Assembly (NCBI GenBank): GCA_003512175.1
Contig: DOSP01000076.1
Location: 7,877-16,306, forward strand
DNA: 8,430 nt
Origin: Candidatus Kerfeldbacteria bacterium
Lineage (GTDB): Bacteria; Patescibacteriota; Patescibacteriia; UBA9570
Direction of reading: 5' to 3'
Shown piece by piece: positions 1 to 5,958 of this stretch. Position numbers and translations under genes: made by a program. A model generated the notes under the pieces. That model did no database searches. It was given only the letters and a program-made list of their open reading frames with translations, and was not told where the DNA came from. The first letter of the stretch is position 1; each line of letters begins with the position of its first letter.

Positions 1-39
1 GCCAAACAGGCGATTGATCGGATGGTCGCCATCGGGTAA
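1..39 (+). CDS. nadA: Quinolinate synthase, last 12 codons only (5' part outside window)
   Basis: Only the C-terminal residues AKQAIDRMVAIG and the TAA stop are visible, open from base 1 in frame 1. NadA proteins commonly end in a helix with an arginine-methionine pair of this kind (A..AI.RM). The next two genes are nadC and nadB, the partners of NadA in making quinolinate and nicotinate mononucleotide from aspartate. The assignment rests mostly on this context, because 12 residues cannot prove identity. The stop lies 9 bases before the nadC start, consistent with one operon. Confidence 0.6.
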   Translation, partial: AKQAIDRMVAIG

Positions 40-48
40 ACTGTATGG

Positions 49-882
49 ATGAACATCAAGCAGTACTATGATCGCTCAGCAGAACTGACGCTGCAGCATC
101 CCTGGTATCGGGAACAGGTTGAGCGCTATCTGCTGGGAGCCCTGCACAGTGATGCCACTACTGATGTCACGAGTAAAAAATTGATCCCCCGTCACCAGAC
201 CAGTCAGGCTGTGATCCGGCAAAATCAACCTGGCGTGTTAGCTGGTGTAGAAGAAATTGGTTGGTTGTTACGAAAACATAATCTTTTTTTAAAAAAGTTA
301 AAAATCTCTGGTCGATCGCGTGATATTCTGTTGGTTGAGCGAACTGTATTAAATACGCTACAACGTTTATCCGGTATTGCCACGCTGACTCAGCAACTGA
401 TCAAAAAAATTGGTCGATATCCATTGATTGCGGCGACTAGAAAAACTCAGTGGGGCGCTTTAGATAAAAAAGCCGTTGCCCTGGGTGGTGGATATACTCA
501 TCGGTTAGGATTATTTGACGGAGTGCTCGTGAAAGATAACCATCTGGCACTGGCGGAACATGACGTATTGAAACACGTCCGGTGGGGAAAGCAATTGGCC
601 GGTATTGAAGTCGGATCAATCAGTCAATTGAAGCGTGTCATTCTTCACTATCCTCAGTTTCAAATATTGTTACTGGACAACTTTCCACCGGAGAAAATAC
701 AAGGCATAGTTCGGTGGCTGACACAACAAAAACTTCGAAAAAAATATATCCTAGAAGCCTCCGGTGGTATTACGCCGGAAAACATTATGGGATACGCCAG
801 AACGGATGTCGATGTGTTATCAATCGGTTATCTGACGCATTCTGCACCAGCCTTAGATATTTCTTTGGACATTATTCCATGA
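49..882 (+). CDS. nadC: Nicotinate-nucleotide pyrophosphorylase (quinolinate phosphoribosyltransferase)
   Basis: This cytoplasmic enzyme converts quinolinate and PRPP to nicotinate mononucleotide, CO2 and pyrophosphate, the third step of de novo NAD synthesis. The protein has 277 residues, the usual NadC length. Visible family motifs are DVTS (39-42), ERTVLNTLQRLSGIAT (97-112), TRK (130-132), GGGYTHRLGL (146-155), VKDNH (161-165), the acidic strands IEVGS (186-190) and LLLDN (207-211), EASGGIT (236-242), and the C-terminal LSIGYLTHS (257-265). These supply the substrate-binding arginines, lysines and acidic residues of the barrel. One oddity is the TRK segment, AATRKTQWG, where most bacterial NadC has DTRKTTPG. 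The start at 49 gives a natural N-terminus. An ATG at 45 is in another frame and meets a stop within ten codons. There is no clear Shine-Dalgarno. The stop overlaps the nadB start as ATGA. Confidence 0.95.
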   Translation: MNIKQYYDRSAELTLQHPWYREQVERYLLGALHSDATTDVTSKKLIPRHQTSQAVIRQNQPGVLAGVEEIGWLLRKHNLFLKKLKISGRSRDILLVERTVLNTLQRLSGIATLTQQLIKKIGRYPLIAATRKTQWGALDKKAVALGGGYTHRLGLFDGVLVKDNHLALAEHDVLKHVRWGKQLAGIEVGSISQLKRVILHYPQFQILLLDNFPPEKIQGIVRWLTQQKLRKKYILEASGGITPENIMGYARTDVDVLSIGYLTHSAPALDISLDIIP

Positions 883-2294
883 GACACGTCATTATTGTCG
901 GTAGCGGCATTGCTGGTTTATATTGTGCGTTGCGCTGTGCCGAGCATAGCCAGGTTACATTAATTACGAAAGATCAAATTGCTGCCAGTAGTTCCAGCTA
1001 TGCGCAAGGTGGAATTGCCGCTGTCTTGGATCAACAAGACAGCTTTGCCAAGCATGTGCGTGATACCGTGCGGTCGGGTAGTGGCCATAACAACCGTCGC
1101 GCCGTTGAAACGATCATTCGGGAAGCGCCACAGCATATTCAGGCGTTATTGCGGTTAGGAGTACAATTCACTAGTACGGGTGGAAAATTAGATTTGACCC
1201 GCGAGGGTGGGCACTCTCGCCGTCGTATTGTGCATGTGCAAGACATGACTGGCCGCGCCGTGGAACAGGCTTTAATTAAAGCTGTCAAACAGCATCCGAA
1301 CATCAGTATTCAAGAATGGGAATTTACGATTGACCTCTTATCGAGCCGCCGACGCATCTGTGGAATTCAAACCGAAAAGAAGAATTACTATGGTGATTGC
1401 GTGGTTTTAGCCACGGGTGGGGCAGGGCAAATTTATCCGTATACAACGAATCCGCCCGTGGTCACCGGTGATGGTATTGCGATGGCCATGCGAGCTGGCG
1501 CCAGCGTGCGTGATATGGAATTTGTGCAGTTTCATCCCACAGCCTATTATATTCCAGGGCAACGGCCGTTTTTATTGTCAGAAGCCTTACGTGGCGAAGG
1601 CGCTCATTTAGTCAACTTCAACTATAAGCGGTTTGTGAATGAATTATGGCCGCGTGATCGAGTCAGTCGAGCGGTGTATCGCCAACAACGTCAAGGATTA
1701 GTGTATCTTGACTTCCGTCACAAATCAACGGTATTTCTAAAAAAACGTTTTCCTGGAATTTACCAGTACTTGGCCAAAGATAAATTGTATTTAGATAAAG
1801 ACCTTATTCCTATCACTCCCGTGGCGCACTATCTGTGTGGTGGTGTCCATACCGATTTGTTTGGTCGCAGCTCACTGCCAGGTTTATACGTAATCGGTGA
1901 AGCCGCCCACACCGGTTTACATGGTGCTAATCGTTTGGCAAGTAATTCACTATTAGAATGTTTGGTGTTAGCGAGTCGTTCGGCTCACTCTATGCGAACT
2001 CTACCTGAACAGGAAAAGAAAAGAAGTAAAATGCATAGTCGCATCAACTGGTCAGAAGACGATACTTTGATTGGTTTACGGCAACAACTACAAAATATTA
2101 TGTGGGAAGCGGGTGGTATTGTGCGCACTCAGGCTGGTTTGCACTCGGGCCTGGAAGCCATGCGCGCTATTCGTGCTACGGCTGATGGTAGCCCGTATCT
2201 TGAATTACGCAACATGGCTACGGTGGGTGAAGCGGTCCTAACGGCTGCCTTGAAACGGAGGGATAGTCTGGGTTGCCATTACCGTGTGAATTAG
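879..2294 (+). CDS. nadB: L-aspartate oxidase
   Basis: This flavoenzyme oxidises L-aspartate to iminoaspartate, which NadA condenses with dihydroxyacetone phosphate to quinolinate. The 471-residue protein begins directly with the FAD-binding strand RHVIIVGSGIAGL (GxGxxG at 8-13). It continues with SSSSYAQGGIAA (37-48), HSRRRIVHVQDMTGR (112-126), ATGGAGQIY (178-186), EFVQFHPTA (214-222), LLSEALRGEGAHL (232-244), PRDRVSR (258-264), PVAHYLCGGVHTD (314-326) and the FAD-binding GEAAHTGLHGANRLASNSLLE (340-360). His219, His317 and the PRD arginine correspond to active-site positions of the succinate dehydrogenase/NadB flavoprotein family. It is about 70 residues shorter than the E. coli enzyme, with a trimmed C-terminal helical domain, but still ends in the family's HYR motif. 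The start at 879 overlaps the nadC stop by 4 bases. An in-frame ATG at 714 would add 55 unrelated residues inside nadC. Confidence 0.95.
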   Translation: MRHVIIVGSGIAGLYCALRCAEHSQVTLITKDQIAASSSSYAQGGIAAVLDQQDSFAKHVRDTVRSGSGHNNRRAVETIIREAPQHIQALLRLGVQFTSTGGKLDLTREGGHSRRRIVHVQDMTGRAVEQALIKAVKQHPNISIQEWEFTIDLLSSRRRICGIQTEKKNYYGDCVVLATGGAGQIYPYTTNPPVVTGDGIAMAMRAGASVRDMEFVQFHPTAYYIPGQRPFLLSEALRGEGAHLVNFNYKRFVNELWPRDRVSRAVYRQQRQGLVYLDFRHKSTVFLKKRFPGIYQYLAKDKLYLDKDLIPITPVAHYLCGGVHTDLFGRSSLPGLYVIGEAAHTGLHGANRLASNSLLECLVLASRSAHSMRTLPEQEKKRSKMHSRINWSEDDTLIGLRQQLQNIMWEAGGIVRTQAGLHSGLEAMRAIRATADGSPYLELRNMATVGEAVLTAALKRRDSLGCHYRVN

Positions 2295-2301
2295 TTACAC
2301 T
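2273..2301 (+). promoter_or_regulatory. Probable sigma70-type promoter of the tRNA-Pro gene
   Basis: TTGCCA at 2273-2278 (5 of 6 to TTGACA) is separated by exactly 17 bases from TACACT at 2296-2301 (4 of 6 to TATAAT). Transcription would begin near 2308, a few bases before the mature tRNA 5' end at 2314. The -35 lies inside the last codons of nadB and the -10 directly follows its stop codon. The tRNA could therefore be expressed independently of the nad operon. This is a consensus match only. Confidence 0.5.
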
Positions 2302-2313
2302 ATCGCTCATCTA

Positions 2314-2389
2314 CGGGGTATGGCCCAATTGGTAGGGCGCACGATTCGGGTTCGTGAGGTTCCGAGTTCGAGTCTCGGTACCCCGACCA
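2314..2389 (+). tRNA. tRNA-Pro (anticodon CGG), CCA encoded
   Basis: A complete cloverleaf folds by hand. The acceptor stem is CGGGGTA/TACCCCG (2314-2320 with 2379-2385). The D stem is GCCC/GGGC (2323-2326 with 2335-2338). The anticodon stem is CACGA/TCGTG (2340-2344 with 2352-2356), and the 7-base loop TTCGGGT places the anticodon CGG at 2347-2349. A 5-base variable region follows, then the T stem CCGAG/CTCGG with loop TTCGAGT. All stem pairs are Watson-Crick. The discriminator is A (2386) and CCA is encoded at 2387-2389. The C1-G72 pair with A73 is the usual bacterial tRNA-Pro arrangement and agrees with the anticodon, which reads CCG codons. The gene lies 19 bases after nadB and 2 bases from the stop of the convergent minus-strand gene. 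Confidence 0.97.
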
Positions 2390-2391
2390 AA

Positions 2392-3555
2392 CTATTCCAA
2401 ACGATATTGTTCAACTTGCACTTGCGGCGTTGTACCTATTTTTTTACTCCAGGCATAAAATAGCACGTCGTCAATGATGACTAGGGTAGGATGAACGTGT
2501 CCGGTGCCGGCTTCATCTGAAATGGCTATGACATCGACAACTTCTAGATTTTGATCCAATATCATCAACCGTGGGAACAGGGGATTAGTTTCAATAGCGA
2601 CATCGCCGGCTTCTCGGGCACTGTAAGCTACATAATAGTAGCCATCTTTGTAAAACACTCCAGTGGGAAAAGTGTTCTCTTCATCCGGTAAATCAAAGGT
2701 AGACGATTCTACCACTGTAAGATCACTATTGAATTTGGTCACACCGATTTGGTTGATTGAGCTGGTGAACAAGAGCACAGTATCGTCTGGGCCAAGAAAT
2801 AAACTATTTCCGATACCGCCTAGAATTCCGGTGGGCGATGTAGAATATTCGTCTGTATCGATAATGTTGCCATCAGCATCAATTTCACTAATTTTCAAAC
2901 CCATTTTTGTACCGGTATTAATCAACAGATGTTCGCCAACAGCCAACACACTCATGTCGGGATAATTATCTTCCGGAAATTCAACAGTGCTAGTCACTTC
3001 TGATGTGGCAATCTCGTCTCCGTCAAGATTAAACCGGGAGAAGATCAGATGTTGGCTTTTCGTGCAAGGTTCCATTGGTCCGCCAGTGCAATTTTTCGTT
3101 GGATCAATAATTAAACTTTGCACCACCACCCAAAATTCATTACCAACCAACGCGGCTCGGTGGTCAGCACCGCGGCCATAGTTATCGGTGATCCATGAGA
3201 CTGGGAATTGTTTTTCCGGTCGACTAAAATCAATCTGCGTGGGATCAGATGCATCGAACACCATACCCTGGTGTTGAATCTGATTTTTATTATCCGGATA
3301 TACCATCACCAGATACACTTTTCCATCCTTATAGAGAATTTCCGGACGATGAGTACCGCTCGGCAACGTCTGTGTGGCCACAAATTCAAGTTCCGGCGCA
3401 GACTGGTTGGTGAGTACTGTTATTGGTTGATTTGAAGTTATGTTTGTGGTTGATGTAACCGGTGTACTCCTGCCTTGACTACTCCAAATCAGTACTCCGA
3501 CCACCAAAATAACCAGCCCCAGTGTTATCCCTAGAATAAGCCACTTTTTGTTCAC
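2392..3555 (-). CDS. Membrane-anchored beta-propeller-like protein of unknown function
   Basis: The function is not recognised. From the GTG start at 3555 the 387-residue protein opens with VNKKW, a positive N-tip, followed by a single hydrophobic helix at about residues 5-24 (LILGITLGLVILVVGVLIW). No clear signal peptidase site follows, so it is probably an N-terminal anchor with the rest outside the cytoplasm. A Thr/Ser/Asn-rich linker (30-52) leads to a region of beta-strand repeats. The repeats include HRPEILYKDGKVYLVMV (69-85), DHRAALVGNEFWVVVQ (131-146), DMSVLAVGEHLLINTG (200-215), GNSLFLGPDDTVLLFTS (249-265), FPTGVFYKDGYYYVAYS (296-312) and HPTLVIIDDVLFYAWSK (355-371). This spacing resembles blades of a five- or six-bladed propeller of the sialidase or GH43-like kind. 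No catalytic set can be assigned. Cys156 and Cys164 could form a disulfide loop. The longer reading from ATG 3630 adds 25 unlikely residues before the anchor, so the GTG is preferred. Confidence 0.75.
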   Translation of the reverse strand: MNKKWLILGITLGLVILVVGVLIWSSQGRSTPVTSTTNITSNQPITVLTNQSAPELEFVATQTLPSGTHRPEILYKDGKVYLVMVYPDNKNQIQHQGMVFDASDPTQIDFSRPEKQFPVSWITDNYGRGADHRAALVGNEFWVVVQSLIIDPTKNCTGGPMEPCTKSQHLIFSRFNLDGDEIATSEVTSTVEFPEDNYPDMSVLAVGEHLLINTGTKMGLKISEIDADGNIIDTDEYSTSPTGILGGIGNSLFLGPDDTVLLFTSSINQIGVTKFNSDLTVVESSTFDLPDEENTFPTGVFYKDGYYYVAYSAREAGDVAIETNPLFPRLMILDQNLEVVDVIAISDEAGTGHVHPTLVIIDDVLFYAWSKKIGTTPQVQVEQYRLE

Positions 3556-3562
3556 ATACGAC

Positions 3563-3568
3563 AGTATA
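3563..3568 (-). promoter_or_regulatory. Probable -10 element for the propeller gene, leaderless arrangement
   Basis: Read on the minus strand, TATACT (5 of 6 to TATAAT) ends 7 bases before the GTG start at 3555. Transcription would therefore begin at or next to the start codon, and no Shine-Dalgarno is present. The best -35 candidate at a 17-base spacing, TGGCAG, is weak. Confidence 0.4.
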
Positions 3569-3596
3569 CAATGGTAATGATTTGTCTGCCAGTATA

Positions 3597-3605
3597 TGTT
3601 ATGAT
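3597..3605 (+). promoter_or_regulatory. Probable extended -10 promoter of the alkyltransferase-to-sulfotransferase gene run
   Basis: TGTTATGAT is an extended -10 (TG, one base, then TATGAT with 5 of 6 matches). It ends 7 bases before the GTG at 3613, again predicting a leaderless message. No good -35 is seen at 16-18 bases, which is common for extended -10 promoters. It is the only promoter-like sequence noticed ahead of the five co-directional genes from 3613 to 8018. Confidence 0.4.
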
Positions 3606-3612
3606 GCCATGT

Positions 3613-3868
3613 GTGACTCCGTTTGCCCAAAAGGTCTATACAGTAGTTCGTTCCATTCCTCGGGGAAAATTTTTAACGTATCAATCAGGTCGCTCAAAAA
3701 GCTGGTCAGCCCCGGGCCTATCGGGCGGTTGGATCGATTTTATCAAAGAACGCTGACCCTTCTGTCCCATGCCATCGGGTTATCAAATCGGATGGCAGTG
3801 TTGGTGGGTATAATGGTTTGCTGGGTAAAAAAAAGGCTTTACTGAAAGCCGAACGTGCCATACACTAG
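3613..3868 (+). pseudogene. O6-alkylguanine-DNA alkyltransferase (MGMT) domain protein, interrupted by an apparent 1-base insertion
   Basis: The frame from GTG 3613 reads VTPFAQKVYTVVRSIPRGK then FLTYQS, the first half of the DNA-binding domain of Ada/Ogt-type alkyltransferases. After base 3688 the homology jumps by one base. The frame from 3689 reads VAQKAGQPRAYRAVG, then the active-site motif VPCHRVI (Cys codon 3770-3772), SDGSVGGYNG and a final LLKAE, ending at TAG 3866-3868. Dropping one G of GG 3688-3689 restores an 84-residue protein with the family's Y-x-x-V-A motif, the arginine-finger helix (PRAYR) and the alkyl-accepting cysteine. Without correction the first frame stops at 3754-3756, before the cysteine. 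Both halves are well conserved, so the lesion is very recent or a sequence error. ATL proteins have Trp in place of this Cys; here Cys is kept. The active form would transfer alkyl groups from guanine O6 to itself. The upstream ATGs at 3601/3604 are alternative starts, but GTG fits family N-termini and the promoter spacing. Confidence 0.85.
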
Positions 3869-3873
3869 GCCAT

Positions 3874-4521
3874 ATGTCTAAATATGATAGGCCGCCTGGT
3901 GACAAACCGATAAAGCCAAAAGACGAAGGAATTCGCGGTAAAATTGAAGAAAATTATGAAATGGTCCGCGTGGTGCGAGAATTTGAGAGAATCAAAGGGC
4001 AATACCTTGCAAATTATGACGATCTAATCGCAGAACATCGAGATTTAAGTCGTAAAATACTTGGTTCACAAGCACCCCTAGAACGTAACGAAATGGGGGC
4101 TCACTGGGAACGTTCAACGGAGCGTCTGAAAAGACTTAAACAAGTTGTGCAAGGTATGATAGACAATTGTACAGTAGCAAGGTTAGCATTGGAGAAATTA
4201 CGTGTTGAGAATCATGATATTGTTCAAAAATACGAGTTAAACAAATCAATTGAGCCATGTATAGAATCCTTTACTAGAATGCGTGATCAGTGTTTAACAA
4301 CATTGCCTGAAATAGAAAAAATGATAAGCAAAAGTCAAGGAATGCTGGAGTTACATTTTCAATCTTTATACGATCATCTGAATAAAGTGTGGCTAAGAGA
4401 AAAAAACATCAGATATGTGGAACGATTGGCCTCGGAAATGGTAGCCCAAAAAATCATGAGTGTGGATGAGAGTCATCATATTTTACTGCTTCTAAAAAGT
4501 AGCAATGGCATCGAACAGTAG
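3874..4521 (+). CDS. Hypothetical helical, charge-rich protein
   Basis: I do not recognise this 215-residue protein. It has a hydrophilic N-terminal tail rich in Lys, Pro and Asp (1-20). Long charged helices follow, with no proline from 69 to 127, and heptad-like hydrophobic spacing suggests coiled coils around 22-62, 76-124 and 145-195. There is no signal peptide, membrane segment or catalytic motif; the cysteines at 99, 129 and 140 are scattered. It is probably cytoplasmic and perhaps a scaffold or partner protein. The start is 5 bases after the alkyltransferase stop and its own stop is 24 bases before the RecB-like nuclease, so it is likely co-transcribed with both. The DNA is visibly AT-richer than the neighbours: a hand count of 4201-4320 gives 38 G+C in 120, against 36 in 60 for 4801-4860 of the next gene. 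This hints at different origin or relaxed selection. No strong Shine-Dalgarno is visible. Confidence 0.75.
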   Translation: MSKYDRPPGDKPIKPKDEGIRGKIEENYEMVRVVREFERIKGQYLANYDDLIAEHRDLSRKILGSQAPLERNEMGAHWERSTERLKRLKQVVQGMIDNCTVARLALEKLRVENHDIVQKYELNKSIEPCIESFTRMRDQCLTTLPEIEKMISKSQGMLELHFQSLYDHLNKVWLREKNIRYVERLASEMVAQKIMSVDESHHILLLLKSSNGIEQ

Positions 4522-4545
4522 CTACTGTGGTGAAGTTTTGAACTA

Positions 4546-5943
4546 ATGTTAACCTTCACGCCTAGTCTATTTTTCCAACACGCCACCTGCCCACACTGGA
4601 TTTGGCGGGATCGGTATGGTGATCCAAAACGGAAAGGCGACATGCCAGAACTTGCCCAGAAACTGTTAGAACAGGGCGTGCTGCATGAGGAAGATTACAT
4701 TAAACAACTCAACGTAGTGGCTGTGGACGTTAGCCTAGGTGAAGCGGCGTATGCAGAAACGAAAAAACTGATGCAGCAGGGTGTGCCACTGATTTATCAA
4801 GGCGCCATTCGGGCGGAGATGGGTGGAGTCCGTTATCAAGGTCGACCGGACTTACTGGAAAAAGTTGGAGACTTCTATCGACCAATTGATATCAAAAATT
4901 CCAAAGAAATCAAACAGGCCCATTGGTTGCAACTCACCCTCTATGCGCTTATCTTAGAACATCTGCAAGGCGTCTTTCCGGAAGACTGTGCCATTATTAA
5001 TAGTGAGCATGAACGTTTGCCGATCACCTTAACCGACCTACATAAAACAAAAACCTGGACAAAAATGAAGGAGATTCAACGGATCATCGAGGGCGAAAAG
5101 CCACCGTTAAAATTAGTCAGCAGCTGCAAACAAAATCCGTGGTTCAAAGAATGTGTGCGTGAGGCCGAAGCAGCCGACGACATTGCTTTAATTTACAAAT
5201 TAGACAGCCGAGCCATGAGCTTGTTTCGTGAACTTGGTCTCAAGACTGTGCATGACGTGGCCGCAGCCAATTTTAGTCGTTTACCAAAAATCCCCTACAT
5301 GAATAGCGCTGGACTGAACCGGGTGCAACAGCAGGCTCAGTCACTCGTCAAAAACGATATCATTTGGTTGAAACGTCCCACCATTTTGGATGCGCCCTTG
5401 AAAATTTATTTTGATATTGAAGGCGATCCCTTATTACAGGTGCAATATCTGTTTGGTTTTTGGATCGTAGAAGGCACACAGCCTGGACGTTATATTTCAT
5501 TCGTAGCTGAACAACCTGAAGATGAGGGAGTTATGTGGCAAGAATTTTTGGATTGGCTGAAGACCTTGCCGCCGAATCACTATCGCGTGTATCATTTTGC
5601 GGATTACGAACGATCACGCACCTTGGGAATGGCCAAACAGTACGGCGGAGAAGAGCTAGTCAAACCATTTGTGGACCGGTTTATCGACTTATCCACTATT
5701 GTTCAAGAATCTATTATTTTCCCCTTGTACTTCTACTCCATTAAAGATATCGCTAAGTCAAAGTTTCTGCAGTATACCTGGCGTCACCCCAAGGCCGGCG
5801 GGGCCCAGAGCATCTTCTGGTACGAGAAGTGGTTGGAAACTGGGGATCGGGCAGTGCTGCAGGACATTGTGAACTATAATGAAGATGATGTGGTCGCCAC
5901 GGAATATCTCCATCACTGGCTTGACCAAAGCGCAAAAACATGA
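4546..5943 (+). CDS. TM0106-family RecB-like nuclease with C-terminal RNase H-like exonuclease domain
   Basis: This is a putative DNA-processing nuclease of 465 residues with two nuclease folds. The N-terminal part carries the PD-(D/E)XK signature of RecB/Cas4-like enzymes: CPHW (15-18), GVLHEEDYI (44-52), GRPDLL (99-104), PIDIKNSK (113-120, giving Asp115-x-Lys117) and LQLTLYA (128-134). Cys15 with Cys194 and Cys203 could ligate an iron-sulfur cluster as in related nucleases, but only three cysteines are obvious. A helix-hairpin-helix-like segment (about 211-268) follows. The C-terminal part has an RNase H-like DEDD pattern: YFDIEGDP (288-295), YHFADYE (349-355), DLSTIV (381-386) and YNEDDVVAT (444-452). 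This domain order is that of the TM0106 family, whose cellular role is not firmly established. A weak GGTGA sits 12 bases before the start. No cas genes are nearby. Confidence 0.9.
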   Translation: MLTFTPSLFFQHATCPHWIWRDRYGDPKRKGDMPELAQKLLEQGVLHEEDYIKQLNVVAVDVSLGEAAYAETKKLMQQGVPLIYQGAIRAEMGGVRYQGRPDLLEKVGDFYRPIDIKNSKEIKQAHWLQLTLYALILEHLQGVFPEDCAIINSEHERLPITLTDLHKTKTWTKMKEIQRIIEGEKPPLKLVSSCKQNPWFKECVREAEAADDIALIYKLDSRAMSLFRELGLKTVHDVAAANFSRLPKIPYMNSAGLNRVQQQAQSLVKNDIIWLKRPTILDAPLKIYFDIEGDPLLQVQYLFGFWIVEGTQPGRYISFVAEQPEDEGVMWQEFLDWLKTLPPNHYRVYHFADYERSRTLGMAKQYGGEELVKPFVDRFIDLSTIVQESIIFPLYFYSIKDIAKSKFLQYTWRHPKAGGAQSIFWYEKWLETGDRAVLQDIVNYNEDDVVATEYLHHWLDQSAKT

Positions 5944-5958
5944 AAAAATACGACCACT

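Noticed and set aside
284..296. T7A6 run in nadC as a slippage or phase-variation site
   Set aside because: The reading frame is intact and conserved on both sides; such runs occur by chance in AT-rich codons (Leu-Phe-Leu-Lys-Lys).
714..878. In-frame extension of nadB to ATG 714
   Set aside because: The extra 55 residues lie inside nadC in another frame and precede the FAD-binding strand that normally opens NadB. The ATGA overlap at 879 is the natural start.
2314..2389. tRNA-Pro as an integration site of a mobile element
   Set aside because: No second copy of the tRNA 3' end and no integrase or phage gene is visible in the window.
3556..3630. N-terminal extension of the propeller protein to ATG 3630
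   Set aside because: It adds 25 His/Tyr-rich residues ahead of a typical positively charged membrane anchor, and covers the divergent promoter region and the start of the alkyltransferase gene.
3827..3835. A8G run as a programmed frameshift site
   Set aside because: The frame before and after the run is the same conserved MGMT frame, so no shift is needed there.
3582..3845. 87-codon plus-strand open frame over the alkyltransferase
   Set aside because: It is in the third frame, has no family resemblance, and overlaps both coding halves of the MGMT domain.
4546..5943. RecB-like nuclease as Cas4 of a CRISPR system
   Set aside because: It carries a C-terminal RNase H-like domain, fits the TM0106 family, and there is no repeat array or cas gene nearby.
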